A stretch of DNA of 56,757 nt, from the NCBI GenBank assembly GCA_009691135.1, contig SHVF01000004.1, positions 1 to 56,757 of the forward strand. The letters run 5' to 3'. Position 1 is the stretch's first letter, and every line of letters begins with the position of its first letter. Below are positions 8,610-17,822 of this stretch, piece by piece. Below the pieces are notes generated by a model. The model searched no databases and was not told the DNA's origin. It saw only the letters and a program-made list of their open reading frames with translations. This stretch comes from Candidatus Planktophila sp. (GTDB taxonomy: Bacteria; Actinomycetota; Actinomycetes; Nanopelagicales; Nanopelagicaceae). The translations under genes were made by a program, and so were the position numbers.

Positions 8610-9083
8610 CTAAAGAGCAGCGATCGCAGCCTTGTAATCACCGTTATTACGCGCATCTCCGAGCCCATTTACAACGGCCCAGCGAATTACACCTGTTTTA
8701 TCGATGATAAAGGTACCGCGCAGCGCACAACCTAGATCTTCGTTGAAAATTTGATAAGTCTTTGCTGCTGCGCCATGTGGCCAGAAATCAGCAAGTACTG
8801 GGAATTTGAAACCTTCTCGTTCAGCAAAAACTTTTTGTGTAAATGGTGAGTCGCAAGATATTGCAATTACTTGCACACCATCATTTTGAAATGCTGCTAA
8901 ATCATCGCGAATTGCACAAAGTTCACCAGTGCATGTTCCAGTAAATGCAAAAGGAATGAATAAAACAACGACGTTCTTTACGCCTATAAATGACGATAAT
9001 GAAACTTTGGCGCCGTGTTGATCTTTTAATTCAAAATCTGGGGCAACTGATCCGACTGATAGACCTGTAATTGTTTGGCTCAT
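8610..9083 (-). CDS. Peroxiredoxin, AhpE/Bcp type
   Basis: Thiol peroxidase that reduces hydrogen peroxide and organic hydroperoxides. The 157-residue thioredoxin fold contains the peroxidatic motif PFAFTGTC with Cys51, the PxxxTxxC signature. Further Cys residues occur at 56 (TGELC) and 78, so a resolving Cys within the protein is possible. Length and motif spacing fit AhpE. Position supports this: in Mycobacterium the order ahpE - DUF3052 - aceE is the same (Rv2238c, Rv2239c, Rv2241). Cytosolic; no signal peptide. Confidence 0.88.
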   Translation of the reverse strand: MSQTITGLSVGSVAPDFELKDQHGAKVSLSSFIGVKNVVVLFIPFAFTGTCTGELCAIRDDLAAFQNDGVQVIAISCDSPFTQKVFAEREGFKFPVLADFWPHGAAAKTYQIFNEDLGCALRGTFIIDKTGVIRWAVVNGLGDARNNGDYKAAIAAL

Positions 9084-9092
9084 GCGCCAAAT

Positions 9093-9512
9093 CTATCGCT
9101 TACCGGCCTTTCGTGCGACTAGACGAGTTGCGGTCCAGTCATTTGCAACGGCCAATGTTGAAGTTTGGCTAAGTCCAGCAATCGGAGCGGCATCTTGAAT
9201 ATCACTTGGTTCTACATGGCCCGCACGACCCATCTTCGGAGTTAGTACCCAAATCGGACCAGCTTGACTTAAATAAGTAAGTCCATCCATTAATTCATCA
9301 ACTAAATCGCCATCACCATCGCGCCACCAAAGCAAAACAGCATCAACAACTTCAGTTGCGCTACCCTCTAGAAAATTGGTTTTGATAGTTGCAGATATCT
9401 CATTGCGCAATGCGTCATCGCAATCTGTGTCGTATCCCACCTCGAGGACAAGCTCCCCTTGTGCAAATCCCATGCCCTTTGCCACGGGATAAGTCCACCG
9501 AATTGGCGGCAC
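9093..9512 (-). CDS. DUF3052 family protein
   Basis: Small conserved actinobacterial protein (139 residues; homologue of M. tuberculosis Rv2239c). The family hallmark runs through DAVLLWWRDGDGDLVDELMD and WVLTPKMGRAGHVEPSDIQDAAP, then DWTATRLV near the C-terminus. The biochemical role is unknown. The indicated start is GTG at 9512 with no clear Shine-Dalgarno; an internal Met at residue 14 is an alternative. It lies head-to-head with aceE across about 97 bp and next to the peroxiredoxin, a conserved neighbourhood that hints at a link to pyruvate metabolism or redox control. Confidence 0.85.
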   Translation of the reverse strand: MPPIRWTYPVAKGMGFAQGELVLEVGYDTDCDDALRNEISATIKTNFLEGSATEVVDAVLLWWRDGDGDLVDELMDGLTYLSQAGPIWVLTPKMGRAGHVEPSDIQDAAPIAGLSQTSTLAVANDWTATRLVARKAGKR

Positions 9513-9609
9513 TTTGACAAGAGCATTTTCGATCTATTTCTAGCGGCATTTGTGAGACGAAATCTCGCCAGATTTTGCTCTACTAAGGCGTAGGCGCGAG
9601 AATAGAGGC

Positions 9610-12330
9610 ATGAGCGAGAACTTCGGCGTCCCTGATCAGATCATCGACCAACTAGTCGATATCGACCCAACCGAGACAGCCGAATGGCAGGCATCCTTTG
9701 ATGCCGCCCTAAATAGCGCAGGACCAGTCCGCGCACGCTACTTAATTTTGAAGTTGCTACAGCGCGCACATGAAAAAAATATTGGAGTCGCAGCTCTTCG
9801 TAATACCGATTACATCAACACAATTACTCCAGAAAACGAACCTGCTTTCCCCGGCGATGAGGCGATTGAACGTCGCATCCGTGCGTACATTCGTTGGAAC
9901 GCTGCCATGTTGGTACACCGCGCACAACGCCCTGGCATCGGAGTTGGCGGACATATTTCTACCTACGCATCATCTGCTGCATTGTACGAAGTTGGCTTTA
10001 ACCACTTCTTCCGTGGACAAGATCACCCAGGCGGCGGAGATCAAATTTTCTTCCAAGGTCACGCATCTCCCGGAATGTATGCACGTGCATTTATGGAAGG
10101 CCGTCTCAGCGAAAATCAACTAGATGGTTTCCGCCAAGAACTTTCACATCAAGGTGGCGGACTTTCTTCTTATCCGCACCCACGATTAATGCCAGAGTTT
10201 TGGCAGTTCCCAACAGTTTCAATGGGTATCGGTCCCATTAATGCAATTTACCAAGCGCGCTTCAATCGTTATTTGCATAACCGTGGAATCAAAGACACCA
10301 GCCAGCAAAATGTTTGGGCATTTCTTGGCGATGGTGAAGTTGATGAAGTAGATACGTTAGGCGCAATAGGCTTGGCATCACGTGAGAATTTAGATAACTT
10401 AACTTTCGTTGTTAACTGTAACTTGCAACGCCTTGATGGTCCGGTGCGCGGTAATGGCAAGATTATTCAGGAACTCGAATCAACCTTCGGCGGTGCTGGT
10501 TGGAATGTTATTAAGGTTGTTTGGGGTCGCGAATGGGATCCACTATTGGCACAAGATCGCGAAGGCGCACTTGTAAACATTATGAACACAACTCTTGATG
10601 GTGATTACCAAACATTTAAGGGCGAAAGTGGCGCCTATATCCGTGAAAACTTCTTCGGTCGCGATCCACGCACTGCGGCAATGGTCTCAAGTTGGTCAGA
10701 TGATCAGATCTGGAACTTAAAGCGCGGCGGGCATGATTACCGTAAGTTATTTGCTGCCTACTCTGCAGCGACACAAGGAAATGGTCGCCCAACTGTAATT
10801 TTGGCTAAGACCGTTAAGGGTTGGACGCTTGGCTCGCACTTTGAAGCGCGCAACTCAACGCATCAAATGAAAAAAATGACAGTTGAAGATCTCGTCGAAT
10901 TCCGCGATCGCTTGGGCATTCCAATTGCAGATGACAAGTTAGATAAATACACACCTCCTTATTACAAGCCAGAGGAAGATTCTGCTGAAGCTAAGTACAT
11001 GCAAGAACGTCGCGCCGCACTTGGTGGCTCGATTCCTCGCCGTCGCAGCGCTTCTCGTCCTTTGGCACAACCAGCAGATGAGGCCTACGAATCAGTTCGT
11101 CGGGGCTCTGGACAACAAGAAGTTGCCACAACAATGGCATTTGTTCGCATGCTGAAGGATCTAATTAAAGATCCGGGGCTAGGCGCACGCCTTGTGCCGA
11201 TCATCCCTGATGAAGCGCGCACATTCGGTTTGGATTCACTATTTCCAACGTTGAAGATTTATTCACCACATGGCCAACAGTACAAATCGGTGGATCGTGA
11301 ACTAATGCTTTCCTATAAAGAATCAACATCTGGTGTGATCTTGCATGAAGGTATTAACGAAGCGGGTTCAGTTGCTTCATTTACTGCAGTTGGTTCCTCT
11401 TATTCAACACATGATGAACCAATGATTCCGATTTACATCTTCTATTCAATGTTCGGTTTTCAGCGCACAGGTGATGCTTTCTGGGCCGCTGCAGATCAAT
11501 TGGTTCGCGGCTTCGTAGTAGGAGCAACAGCTGGCCGCACAACTTTGAACGGTGAAGGTTTGCAGCATGAAGATGGTCATTCACCACTTCTTGTTTCAAC
11601 TAACCCAGCAGTGATTGCTTATGACCCAGCATTTGCCTACGAACTCGGCCACATTGTTAAAGATGGTCTGCGTCGTATGTATGGTGAAAATAGCGAGAAT
11701 ATTTACTACTATCTCACTGTTTATAACGAGCCATATGTGCAACCTGCTGAACCGGATAACCTCGATGTCGAAGGATTGTTAAAGGGAATTTATCTCTACC
11801 AGGGCGCAGGCAAGCAACGTAAGAAAAATGCGCAGATCTTGGCATCTGGTGTTGGTCTGAACTGGGCACTTAAGGCAGCCAAATTACTCGAATCAGATTG
11901 GGGCGTTAACGCATCAGTCTGGTCAGTGACATCATGGAATGAACTTCGCCGTGATGGTCTTTCTGTTGATCGCCACAACTTGCTCAATCCCGCAGACCAA
12001 CGCACAGCATATATAACTAGCAAATTACGTAACGCCGAAGGTCCGGTCATCGCAGTAAGTGATTACATGCGCGCAGTACAAGATCAAGTTGCGCCATGGG
12101 TAGAACAAGAATTTCTTTCACTTGGAACAGATGGCTTCGGTCTTTCAGATACGCGCGGTGCGCTGCGTCGTCACTTTAAAGTTGATGCCGAATCAATCGT
12201 GATTGCAACACTGGCATCTCTTGCTAAAGCAGGCGAAGTTAAGCAAAGTGTTGTGCAGGATGCTATTGATAAGTATCAGATCAATGACATCAACGCGGCA
12301 GATCCAGGTAATACTGAAGGCTCTGGCTAA
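9610..12330 (+). CDS. aceE: Pyruvate dehydrogenase E1 component, homodimeric type
   Basis: Thiamine-diphosphate-dependent decarboxylase that feeds acetyl groups from pyruvate to the E2 lipoyl domains. At 906 residues it matches the single-chain E1 used by Actinobacteria and Proteobacteria. The TPP-binding motif begins at GDGEVDE (240-246) and continues to [11 protein letters not shown] (269-279). Conserved HISTYASSA and [12 protein letters not shown] segments precede it, and the C-terminal transketolase-like regions follow. The start has AGAGGC a few bases upstream. No E2 or E3 gene is nearby, so those subunits are encoded elsewhere, which is normal in the phylum. It is transcribed alone and divergently from the DUF3052 gene. 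Confidence 0.96.
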   Translation: MSENFGVPDQIIDQLVDIDPTETAEWQASFDAALNSAGPVRARYLILKLLQRAHEKNIGVAALRNTDYINTITPENEPAFPGDEAIERRIRAYIRWNAAMLVHRAQRPGIGVGGHISTYASSAALYEVGFNHFFRGQDHPGGGDQIFFQGHASPGMYARAFMEGRLSENQLDGFRQELSHQGGGLSSYPHPRLMPEFWQFPTVSMGIGPINAIYQARFNRYLHNRGIKDTSQQNVWAFLGDGEVDEVDTLGAIGLASRENLDNLTFVVNCNLQRLDGPVRGNGKIIQELESTFGGAGWNVIKVVWGREWDPLLAQDREGALVNIMNTTLDGDYQTFKGESGAYIRENFFGRDPRTAAMVSSWSDDQIWNLKRGGHDYRKLFAAYSAATQGNGRPTVILAKTVKGWTLGSHFEARNSTHQMKKMTVEDLVEFRDRLGIPIADDKLDKYTPPYYKPEEDSAEAKYMQERRAALGGSIPRRRSASRPLAQPADEAYESVRRGSGQQEVATTMAFVRMLKDLIKDPGLGARLVPIIPDEARTFGLDSLFPTLKIYSPHGQQYKSVDRELMLSYKESTSGVILHEGINEAGSVASFTAVGSSYSTHDEPMIPIYIFYSMFGFQRTGDAFWAAADQLVRGFVVGATAGRTTLNGEGLQHEDGHSPLLVSTNPAVIAYDPAFAYELGHIVKDGLRRMYGENSENIYYYLTVYNEPYVQPAEPDNLDVEGLLKGIYLYQGAGKQRKKNAQILASGVGLNWALKAAKLLESDWGVNASVWSVTSWNELRRDGLSVDRHNLLNPADQRTAYITSKLRNAEGPVIAVSDYMRAVQDQVAPWVEQEFLSLGTDGFGLSDTRGALRRHFKVDAESIVIATLASLAKAGEVKQSVVQDAIDKYQINDINAADPGNTEGSG

Positions 12331-12337
12331 AACGTAA

Positions 12338-12436
12338 TTAATCTGTCTTTAGTACCCAAGCCATAATAAATATGGCAAATACAACGAAAAGTATCTGCAA
12401 ATGTTTAAATTCTGATTTAGCATAAACGGCACCCAT
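12338..12436 (-). CDS. Small membrane-spanning ORF (32 residues), coupled to the CnoX-like gene
   Basis: Reading the minus strand past the CnoX-like stop gives an uninterrupted 32-codon frame. It starts with ATG overlapping that stop as TGATG and ends in TAA at 12338. The product has a short polar N-terminus, one clear hydrophobic helix of about 17 residues (ILFVVFAIFIMAWVL) and a basic/acidic tail KTD, so it should be a single-pass membrane peptide. The TGATG junction is the classic arrangement for translational reinitiation and makes a chance frame less likely. It fills most of the gap between the convergent CnoX-like and aceE genes. I do not recognise a family. Confidence 0.5.
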   Translation of the reverse strand: MGAVYAKSEFKHLQILFVVFAIFIMAWVLKTD

Positions 12437-13296
12437 CAAAAGAGCGCATTTGCCAGAGCTGCTCGCGCCTTAATAACACGTGGATCTGCTGGATCTACCA
12501 GAGCAAAGAGTTCCAGTAGGCGATCTTTTGCGACTTTTTGGTCTGCGCCATCAAGGAGTTGAATCATTCGCAATAAACGCGCGAATGCTTGTTCTAAATA
12601 GCCGCTAACAATTTCGATGTCAGCACATTGCATTTGGATCTGCAGATCATCAGGTGCCTCAATCGCATCTTGCATGATCTTGGCACCATCAAGGGATTCG
12701 GTGCGAGCTAAAAGTTGTGTCTGAGCAAGTCCCAAGGTTGCAAAGGAGTCCCCTGGCTTGCGTGCCAATAGCTTTTTATATGCGGCCTCCGCTGCCGCAA
12801 AATCTCCCGCGTCTAACGCCGTGAGTGCTTCTTCTTCCTCGGGTTCAATCTTTTCAACTGGAGCATCGCCCACGCCTTGTTCTGCGGCGAGCGCTAAGAC
12901 TTTATCTATCACCATTCTGATCTGTTCTTCAGGGTATGCCTTCTCAAAGAGTGGAACCATTTGCTCATTAATAATTGCTACCGCAAATGGCACCGCGCGT
13001 ACTTGTAACGCTTGCGCAACCTGGGGCTGCGCATCAACATCTACGTGACCGAGCGTCCAAGTATCTTGATCGGCCAACGCTAACTTTCCAAGGATTGCTG
13101 CAACCTCTTGTGATTCAACAGAACGTGGAGACCAACAAATTAAGACAACTGGCTTTGCTTTGGAAAGCGCCAAGAAATGGTTAGTTAGATTTTCCGGGGT
13201 AATTTCAACACCGGGCATTGGTCCGGTTGTCTCAGGCTTTGGTTTCCCAAGAGAACTTAAATCGACTGCACGTCCAAAATTAGGAGGTATGGTCAT
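12436..13296 (-). CDS. Thioredoxin-like co-chaperone with TPR tail (CnoX/YbbN-like)
   Basis: A 286-residue protein with an N-terminal thioredoxin-like domain (about 30-135) and C-terminal helical TPR-like repeats (about 150-286). The usual CXXC site is replaced by CWSPRS at 54-59, leaving one Cys; the cis-Pro loop is kept (AVP, after VDAQPQVAQAL). This matches CnoX/YbbN, which hold stressed clients and pass them to chaperones rather than acting as disulphide reductases; that function is inferred by family. The start overlaps the DUF4032 stop (ATGA, 13293-13296), and the stop overlaps the start of the 32-residue ORF, so the three form one operon. Confidence 0.82.
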   Translation of the reverse strand: MTIPPNFGRAVDLSSLGKPKPETTGPMPGVEITPENLTNHFLALSKAKPVVLICWSPRSVESQEVAAILGKLALADQDTWTLGHVDVDAQPQVAQALQVRAVPFAVAIINEQMVPLFEKAYPEEQIRMVIDKVLALAAEQGVGDAPVEKIEPEEEEALTALDAGDFAAAEAAYKKLLARKPGDSFATLGLAQTQLLARTESLDGAKIMQDAIEAPDDLQIQMQCADIEIVSGYLEQAFARLLRMIQLLDGADQKVAKDRLLELFALVDPADPRVIKARAALANALF

Positions 13297-14525
13297 TTTC
13301 TGGCTCCCATATCTGATCCGGAATCACTTCTAAATGGCACCACATCATCGATATATGACTGTGCTGCAAATGTTAGTCCAACATCGTGGCCTTCGCGCTC
13401 ACTTACATACCAGCGATGTTCAAGTACTTCATGGAAAAACTGTGCTTCTTCAATTCTTCCTTGCAAATTCTGCGGAATCATCTCAACAATTGGACGATAA
13501 GTTTCATTAAGCCAGCGACGCGCAGAATCAGCAATTGGTGGCTTGGGACTTTCTTCTCGGCCGCGGAAGCGGTCAAGGGATGCCAGCAATCGTTTGGCCT
13601 GTAGCGCTTCGGTTTCTAACCCAGTTAATTCACGCAAGCGATTGCGGTGATAGCCAGGTGCCACAAGTTTAGGCTGGAAGAAAAGCTTTTGCGATTCGCC
13701 ATCGAGTGATACTGAAACTTCATCAACGGCAAAACCTAAATCATGGAGCTGGCGCATCGCACGTTCGACAGCATGACGATCTTTTGGATCAAGTACTTGT
13801 CGCTCCTTTAGCGCTTTCCAAATTCGGTGATAGCGCTTTATTACCGCTTCACTGGCGCGAATTGGATCCATACCTGGATAGAGAACTCCGGACAGGGCCA
13901 AATCTTCTAGCTCTGCTGCCACATTAAAGTGGGCAATCTCTAAATCATGTTCGCGCTGACCATCACTTAGTGTTTTTTGAAACTCGCCCGTTTCAGCATC
14001 TACTAGATACGCGGCAAATGCTTCGGCATCTCTGCGGAATAAAGTATTTGAAAGTGAGCAGTCGCCCCACCAAAACCCCAATAAATGCAACTGCACCAAT
14101 AAAAGCGCGAGTGCATTTGCCATCATGGTTATGTCATTTGCTGTTACTTCTTTGCCGCTAAGCAGAACTCGATATGGCAGGGAGTAAGGTAGAAAACGAG
14201 TCACAAGAGCGCATGGCAATTCTTCATTACTTTTATCTGTTCGCCCTTCGATTACAGCGATTGCCTGAACACTTGGCGCACCTAAATGTGCAAGCTCACG
14301 CAGCGCCTTGTATTCGCGATTGGCAAACTCTGAGACTGTTTCCTTAACTGCATAGACTTCCGAATCAGGATCATCGGTTGACCGGACAAGGCGCACAATG
14401 TGTCTAGAAATACCGCGCTTATCCGCAAGGGCTGGATCTTCCGGCCACTCTTCCAAATTTATTTGCCAAGGCAGCCCAGTAACTGCGGCGATTTCTTCGC
14501 CTAATCCCGTAATGCGCAGCGCCAT
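13293..14525 (-). CDS. DUF4032 protein with kinase-like N-terminal domain
   Basis: Actinobacterial DUF4032 family protein of 410 residues. The N-terminal half resembles lipopolysaccharide-kinase/protein-kinase-like folds: VKETVSEFANREYKAL near residue 65 and WGDCSLSNTLF near 155, followed by YLVDAETGEF, the likely metal-binding Asp region. The C-terminal half carries the DUF4032-specific region. A phosphotransfer role is only a fold-based inference and the substrate is unknown. It is the first gene of the operon with the CnoX-like gene (ATGA overlap) and is divergent from the AI-2E-family permease gene, with a 31-bp gap between start codons. Confidence 0.78.
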   Translation of the reverse strand: MALRITGLGEEIAAVTGLPWQINLEEWPEDPALADKRGISRHIVRLVRSTDDPDSEVYAVKETVSEFANREYKALRELAHLGAPSVQAIAVIEGRTDKSNEELPCALVTRFLPYSLPYRVLLSGKEVTANDITMMANALALLLVQLHLLGFWWGDCSLSNTLFRRDAEAFAAYLVDAETGEFQKTLSDGQREHDLEIAHFNVAAELEDLALSGVLYPGMDPIRASEAVIKRYHRIWKALKERQVLDPKDRHAVERAMRQLHDLGFAVDEVSVSLDGESQKLFFQPKLVAPGYHRNRLRELTGLETEALQAKRLLASLDRFRGREESPKPPIADSARRWLNETYRPIVEMIPQNLQGRIEEAQFFHEVLEHRWYVSEREGHDVGLTFAAQSYIDDVVPFRSDSGSDMGARK

Positions 14526-14556
14526 AAGGCAAGGATATCGCTTTAGAATAGGTCAC

Positions 14557-15672
14557 ATGGCTATAAAAGATCGCATCAAAGGTAAACCTAAGGTAAAGGC
14601 AGCACCAACAGATTTCGGTACTCAAGGAAATCCGATAGATAGATCACATCCGTTCTATTTTGGATTTGTTGCAACGCTAGGAGCTTTAGTTGCAATCGTC
14701 TTGATGCGCGCACTTGCCAGTACTAGCCAAATATTTGTCTTGATAATCGTCGCCCTGTTCTTAGCTACAGGCTTGAATCCAGCGGTTGTAGCAATTCAAC
14801 GTCGTGGCCTTTCTAGAGCAAATTCTGTCGCTATTATTTTCGTTTCAGTAATCCTTTTCACAGGATTCTTTATCGCTGTCGTTGTTCCACCAGTTCTATC
14901 TCAAAGCACAAATTTGATTAATACTGCGCCAACCTTGCTCGCAGATTTAGAAAATAACGCGACAATTGCCGACTTAAATGACCAATTTGGCTTGATTGAT
15001 ACTTTGCAGGCTAAATTACAGGAAGTCACCGCTGATGGAACGCTGATTATCTCCGCCTTTGGCGGCGTCATCGGTGTTGGAAAATCTGTGCTCTCAGGGG
15101 CTTTCTCTGCTCTAACAATTTTAATTCTGACTCTCTACTTCATCACTTCACTTCCTCAAATGGTTAAGCTGGGAGTTCGCTTCGCACCTGCTAGCCGCAG
15201 AGAAAGATTAACTCTTCTTATCAATGCAGTTATTTCTCGAGTTGGTTCATTCGTTGGAAGCCAAATTGCGATTGCCTTTATGGCGGCTACATTTGTATTT
15301 GCCCTTTCTCTCGTTCTATCCCTTCCATCGCCAATTGCGATTTCCATGATTGTTCTCGTGTGTGGGTTGATTCCACTTATCGGCCATTTCATAGGTTGCT
15401 CCGTCGTGACAATCATCGCCTTAACTCAATCGGTTTCAATTGGCTTAGTTGCATTTCTGGCATACGTTCTTTATGTGCAAGTTGAAAACTACGTGGTCAC
15501 ACCACGAATAATGAAGCGCACACTTGCACTTCCTGGCGCCGTAACAATTATCTCTGCGCTAATTGGATCATCACTACTTGGCCTTATTGGCGGCTTACTT
15601 GCAGTGCCAATCGCAGCATCAATTATTTTGATACTCGACGAAGTAGTTTTTCCGCGTGCAGATAACTCTTAA
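14557..15672 (+). CDS. AI-2E transporter family membrane protein
   Basis: Start set at 14557 (protein begins MAIKDRIKGKPK, 371 residues); an upstream frame from 14398 overlaps the divergent DUF4032 gene and lacks family features. The protein has two N-terminal hydrophobic segments, a soluble stretch (about 130-190) and then five or six more membrane helices, the pattern of the PerM/TqsA (UPF0118, AI-2E) family. The late segments contain the conserved glycine-rich region ending in LIGGLLAVPIAAS. Members export varied small molecules or ions, and the AI-2 label should not be taken literally. The gene is convergent with a truncated remnant whose stop lies two bases beyond this one. Confidence 0.82.
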   Translation: MAIKDRIKGKPKVKAAPTDFGTQGNPIDRSHPFYFGFVATLGALVAIVLMRALASTSQIFVLIIVALFLATGLNPAVVAIQRRGLSRANSVAIIFVSVILFTGFFIAVVVPPVLSQSTNLINTAPTLLADLENNATIADLNDQFGLIDTLQAKLQEVTADGTLIISAFGGVIGVGKSVLSGAFSALTILILTLYFITSLPQMVKLGVRFAPASRRERLTLLINAVISRVGSFVGSQIAIAFMAATFVFALSLVLSLPSPIAISMIVLVCGLIPLIGHFIGCSVVTIIALTQSVSIGLVAFLAYVLYVQVENYVVTPRIMKRTLALPGAVTIISALIGSSLLGLIGGLLAVPIAASIILILDEVVFPRADNS

Positions 15673-15673
15673 T

Positions 15674-15817
15674 TTAGATTGTTAGCAACTTCGGTATCTC
15701 CTTACCAAATTGATCCCATTCTTCATTCCCTGCAGAAAGACTTCTAGCTGGATCGTAATTCGGTAGATAACCAAATTCTTCGGTAATCCCATAATCTGCG
15801 ATTTTTACTAGTTTCAT
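15674..15817 (-). pseudogene. Remnant resembling the N-terminus of an indoleamine 2,3-dioxygenase-like protein
   Basis: A 47-codon minus-strand frame from ATG 15817, with AAGGTG just upstream, to TAA at 15674. Its product starts MKLVKIADYGITEEFGYLP, goes on through a DP near residue 22 and a W at 34, and ends with IPKLLTI. The pattern (YgI..e.GYLP..DP...L....W......iPkLL) resembles the first 45 residues of the IDO-like haem dioxygenase family, which are normally 350-400 residues. Everything after that is missing, and the stop lies two bases from the convergent gene's stop, as if a deletion removed the rest. It may still be expressed after the hydrolase gene. Family assignment is from memory of the pattern and is moderate. 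Confidence 0.4.
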
Positions 15818-15858
15818 ACCTTCACCTTGATCTAGCTTCATGAAAATTACAAAACTAG

Positions 15859-16569
15859 TTAAATTTCAATTGGCAACGGTAAACGTTTCGGTGCGAGAAT
15901 TTTAGTAATTTCACTCAGCACGCGATAGACTGCGGGCTCTCCGACCCAGAGATGCTTGGCACCTTCAACTGGAATTATTTTTACTTGAATTAAAAGTTTA
16001 AATCTTTCAATCGCTTGTGGCGGTTGCAAGTAATCATCATGTTCGGGAACAAGTGCAATTACTGGGCGTCCATCAGCAGCCCAATATTGCAGATCTGAAA
16101 CATCCGAAGTACGAAGTGGTGGCGACAGCAGAATGAGACCCTTGATTCGTGGATCTTTAGCATGACGCAGCGCTAAATCAGTACCAAAAGACCAACCTAC
16201 TACCCAAAGATTTTCTAACTTCAATGTGTCTAAGCAGTAAGACATAATCGCTTCAACATCGAATTTTTCAGATACACCGTTATCAAATTCTCCAGAACTT
16301 TTACCTGCTTCACTTGCGGTGCCACGAGTGTTGAAACGAACTACTTCAATACCGGCCATATCTGGCAGACGATTTGCCGCCTTCTTATACACATGGCTAT
16401 CCATCATTCCCCCTGCAGTGGGCAGCGGATGTAAACAAAGAATTGCGCCTGTGTAATTTTCCAGTGGAGCTGCGACTTCACCAATCAAAGTTTGCCCATC
16501 TGTAGTCTTTACGGTGAAAGGAGTGCGATATGCCGGTAAAACAGTGCTGGGTCTTACTGGCTGCAACAT
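15859..16569 (-). CDS. Alpha/beta hydrolase
   Basis: A 236-residue alpha/beta-hydrolase with nucleophile elbow GWSFG (Ser127), an acid candidate at Asp178 or Asp179 (PEHDDYLQPP) and catalytic His206 in GAKHLW. An HPLPTAGG oxyanion-hole region lies near residue 48 and VRFNTRG near 78. It resembles the YheT/KANL3 type of small bacterial hydrolases ('alpha/beta hydrolase, esterase-like'). Substrate unknown; no signal peptide, so cytosolic. The IDO-like remnant follows it on the same strand after 41 bp. Confidence 0.85.
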   Translation of the reverse strand: MLQPVRPSTVLPAYRTPFTVKTTDGQTLIGEVAAPLENYTGAILCLHPLPTAGGMMDSHVYKKAANRLPDMAGIEVVRFNTRGTASEAGKSSGEFDNGVSEKFDVEAIMSYCLDTLKLENLWVVGWSFGTDLALRHAKDPRIKGLILLSPPLRTSDVSDLQYWAADGRPVIALVPEHDDYLQPPQAIERFKLLIQVKIIPVEGAKHLWVGEPAVYRVLSEITKILAPKRLPLPIEI

Positions 16570-16602
16570 AACGAAGAGTCTAGTCGCTGAAAAATACTAT
16601 TT

Positions 16603-16914
16603 TTAAAAACGTGGCGCATTACGTGTGCGCTCGGTATTTGGTTTGCGATTATTTCGTTTTGCCCAGCACGCGTTATGCCAATGACGGCGACCAGCTTCGT
16701 CGCCCTCCATCCAAGCAACAGTATGAGGAGTTGCCATTGGAATTATTTGATCGCAACCTGGGCAGCGATATGGTTTATTCGAACTAGATCCTGTGATCTT
16801 TCGAACAATAAAATCACCATCTGCATGTTCTTCAATCGTTTGATTTGAAGTCGCAATATCGCGCTCTTCCTCCTTTGGACGACGGCCTTTTGGATAGTTG
16901 CGTCGCGGGCTCAT
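16603..16914 (-). CDS. Small zinc-finger-like actinobacterial protein (annotated elsewhere as ATP/GTP-binding)
   Basis: About 103 residues from ATG 16914 (MSPRRNYPKGRR); the GTG six codons upstream is an alternative. The C-terminal half carries YRCPGCDQIIP, then HTVAW, RRHWHNACW and a terminal RNAPRF, the features of a short conserved actinobacterial family. The CPGC pair with the later His/Cys residues suggests a zinc site. The 'ATP/GTP-binding' label found on relatives is not supported by any P-loop here. The basic N-terminus could bind nucleic acid. It lies head-to-head with the ABC exporter operon. Confidence 0.7.
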   Translation of the reverse strand: MSPRRNYPKGRRPKEEERDIATSNQTIEEHADGDFIVRKITGSSSNKPYRCPGCDQIIPMATPHTVAWMEGDEAGRRHWHNACWAKRNNRKPNTERTRNAPRF

Positions 16915-16943
16915 GAATTCATTTTCTCGCACTTTTAGGATTA

Positions 16944-17822
16944 ATGTGGCATGGTTGCCATATGAGCAGCGTGATTAGCGTCCGAGGCCTGGAGAAAAGT
17001 TACGGATCAACAAGGGCCGTTGCGGGCATAGATATAACTATCGAGACTGGCGAGATTTTCGCCTTGCTTGGCCCAAATGGCGCGGGGAAAACAACCACTG
17101 TGGAAATTCTTGAGGGTTTTCGCATGCGCGATGGCGGGGATGTTTCGGTGCTGGGCACAGATCCTGCGATTAAAGGTGAAGCAGGTCGCAAATGGCGAAA
17201 TCGCATCGGCATAGTTTTGCAATCAACTTCTGATGCCGGTGATTTATCAGTACAAGAAACGATTGCACATTTTGCTAAATATTATGCCAACCCAAGGGAT
17301 GTTGACGAAGTTGTGGCTGCGGTGGGGTTGGCTGAAAAATCTAAAGAGCTAATTCGCACCTTATCGGGCGGACAGCGTCGCCGTTTAGATGTTGCACTTG
17401 GAATTATTGGCTCTCCCGAACTTCTCTTCTTAGATGAACCAACAACTGGATTTGATCCCAAGGCGCGGCGCGCATTCTGGGCGTTGATCGAAGATTTACA
17501 AAAAACGGGTACAACAATCTTGCTCACAACGCATTACCTTGATGAAGCCGAAGCGCTAGCTGATCGCGTGGGCGTGATTAGCCAAGGTCGAATAATTGAA
17601 ATTTCTACTCCAGCACTTCTTGGAGGGCGTGCCACTTCACTCGCCACTGTCTCGTGGTTAAGCGCCGTAGGTCCAAAATCAGAAAAAACCGATAACCCGA
17701 CCGCGTTGATCGGAAAACTCTCCGCCGATTTTCCAGGTGAAATTCCCGAACTCACAGTAAAGCGCGCTTCACTTGAAGATATTTACTTAGAGATGATCGG
17801 GGGCGAAGATGAGTCAAAATAA
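16944..17822 (+). CDS. ABC transporter ATP-binding protein (DrrA/daunorubicin-resistance type)
   Basis: ATPase subunit of a two-gene exporter. Motifs: Walker A GPNGAGKTTT (about 44-53), Q-loop VLQST, signature LSGGQRRRLD, Walker B LLFLDEPT and switch-His TTHYLDE. The 292-residue length with a C-terminal extension (EDIYLEMIGG) fits the ABC-2 exporter class. The start at 16944 has AGGA close upstream (short spacing); ATG at 16962 is an alternative. The stop overlaps the permease start by 14 bp. Together with the permease it would export a lipid, peptide or drug-like substrate; which one cannot be told from sequence. Confidence 0.9.
   Translation: MWHGCHMSSVISVRGLEKSYGSTRAVAGIDITIETGEIFALLGPNGAGKTTTVEILEGFRMRDGGDVSVLGTDPAIKGEAGRKWRNRIGIVLQSTSDAGDLSVQETIAHFAKYYANPRDVDEVVAAVGLAEKSKELIRTLSGGQRRRLDVALGIIGSPELLFLDEPTTGFDPKARRAFWALIEDLQKTGTTILLTTHYLDEAEALADRVGVISQGRIIEISTPALLGGRATSLATVSWLSAVGPKSEKTDNPTALIGKLSADFPGEIPELTVKRASLEDIYLEMIGGEDESK

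Noticed and set aside
9513-9609. TTGACA at 9514-9519 as an aceE -35 box
   Set aside because: No convincing -10 element lies at 16-18 bp; the call would rest on one hexamer.
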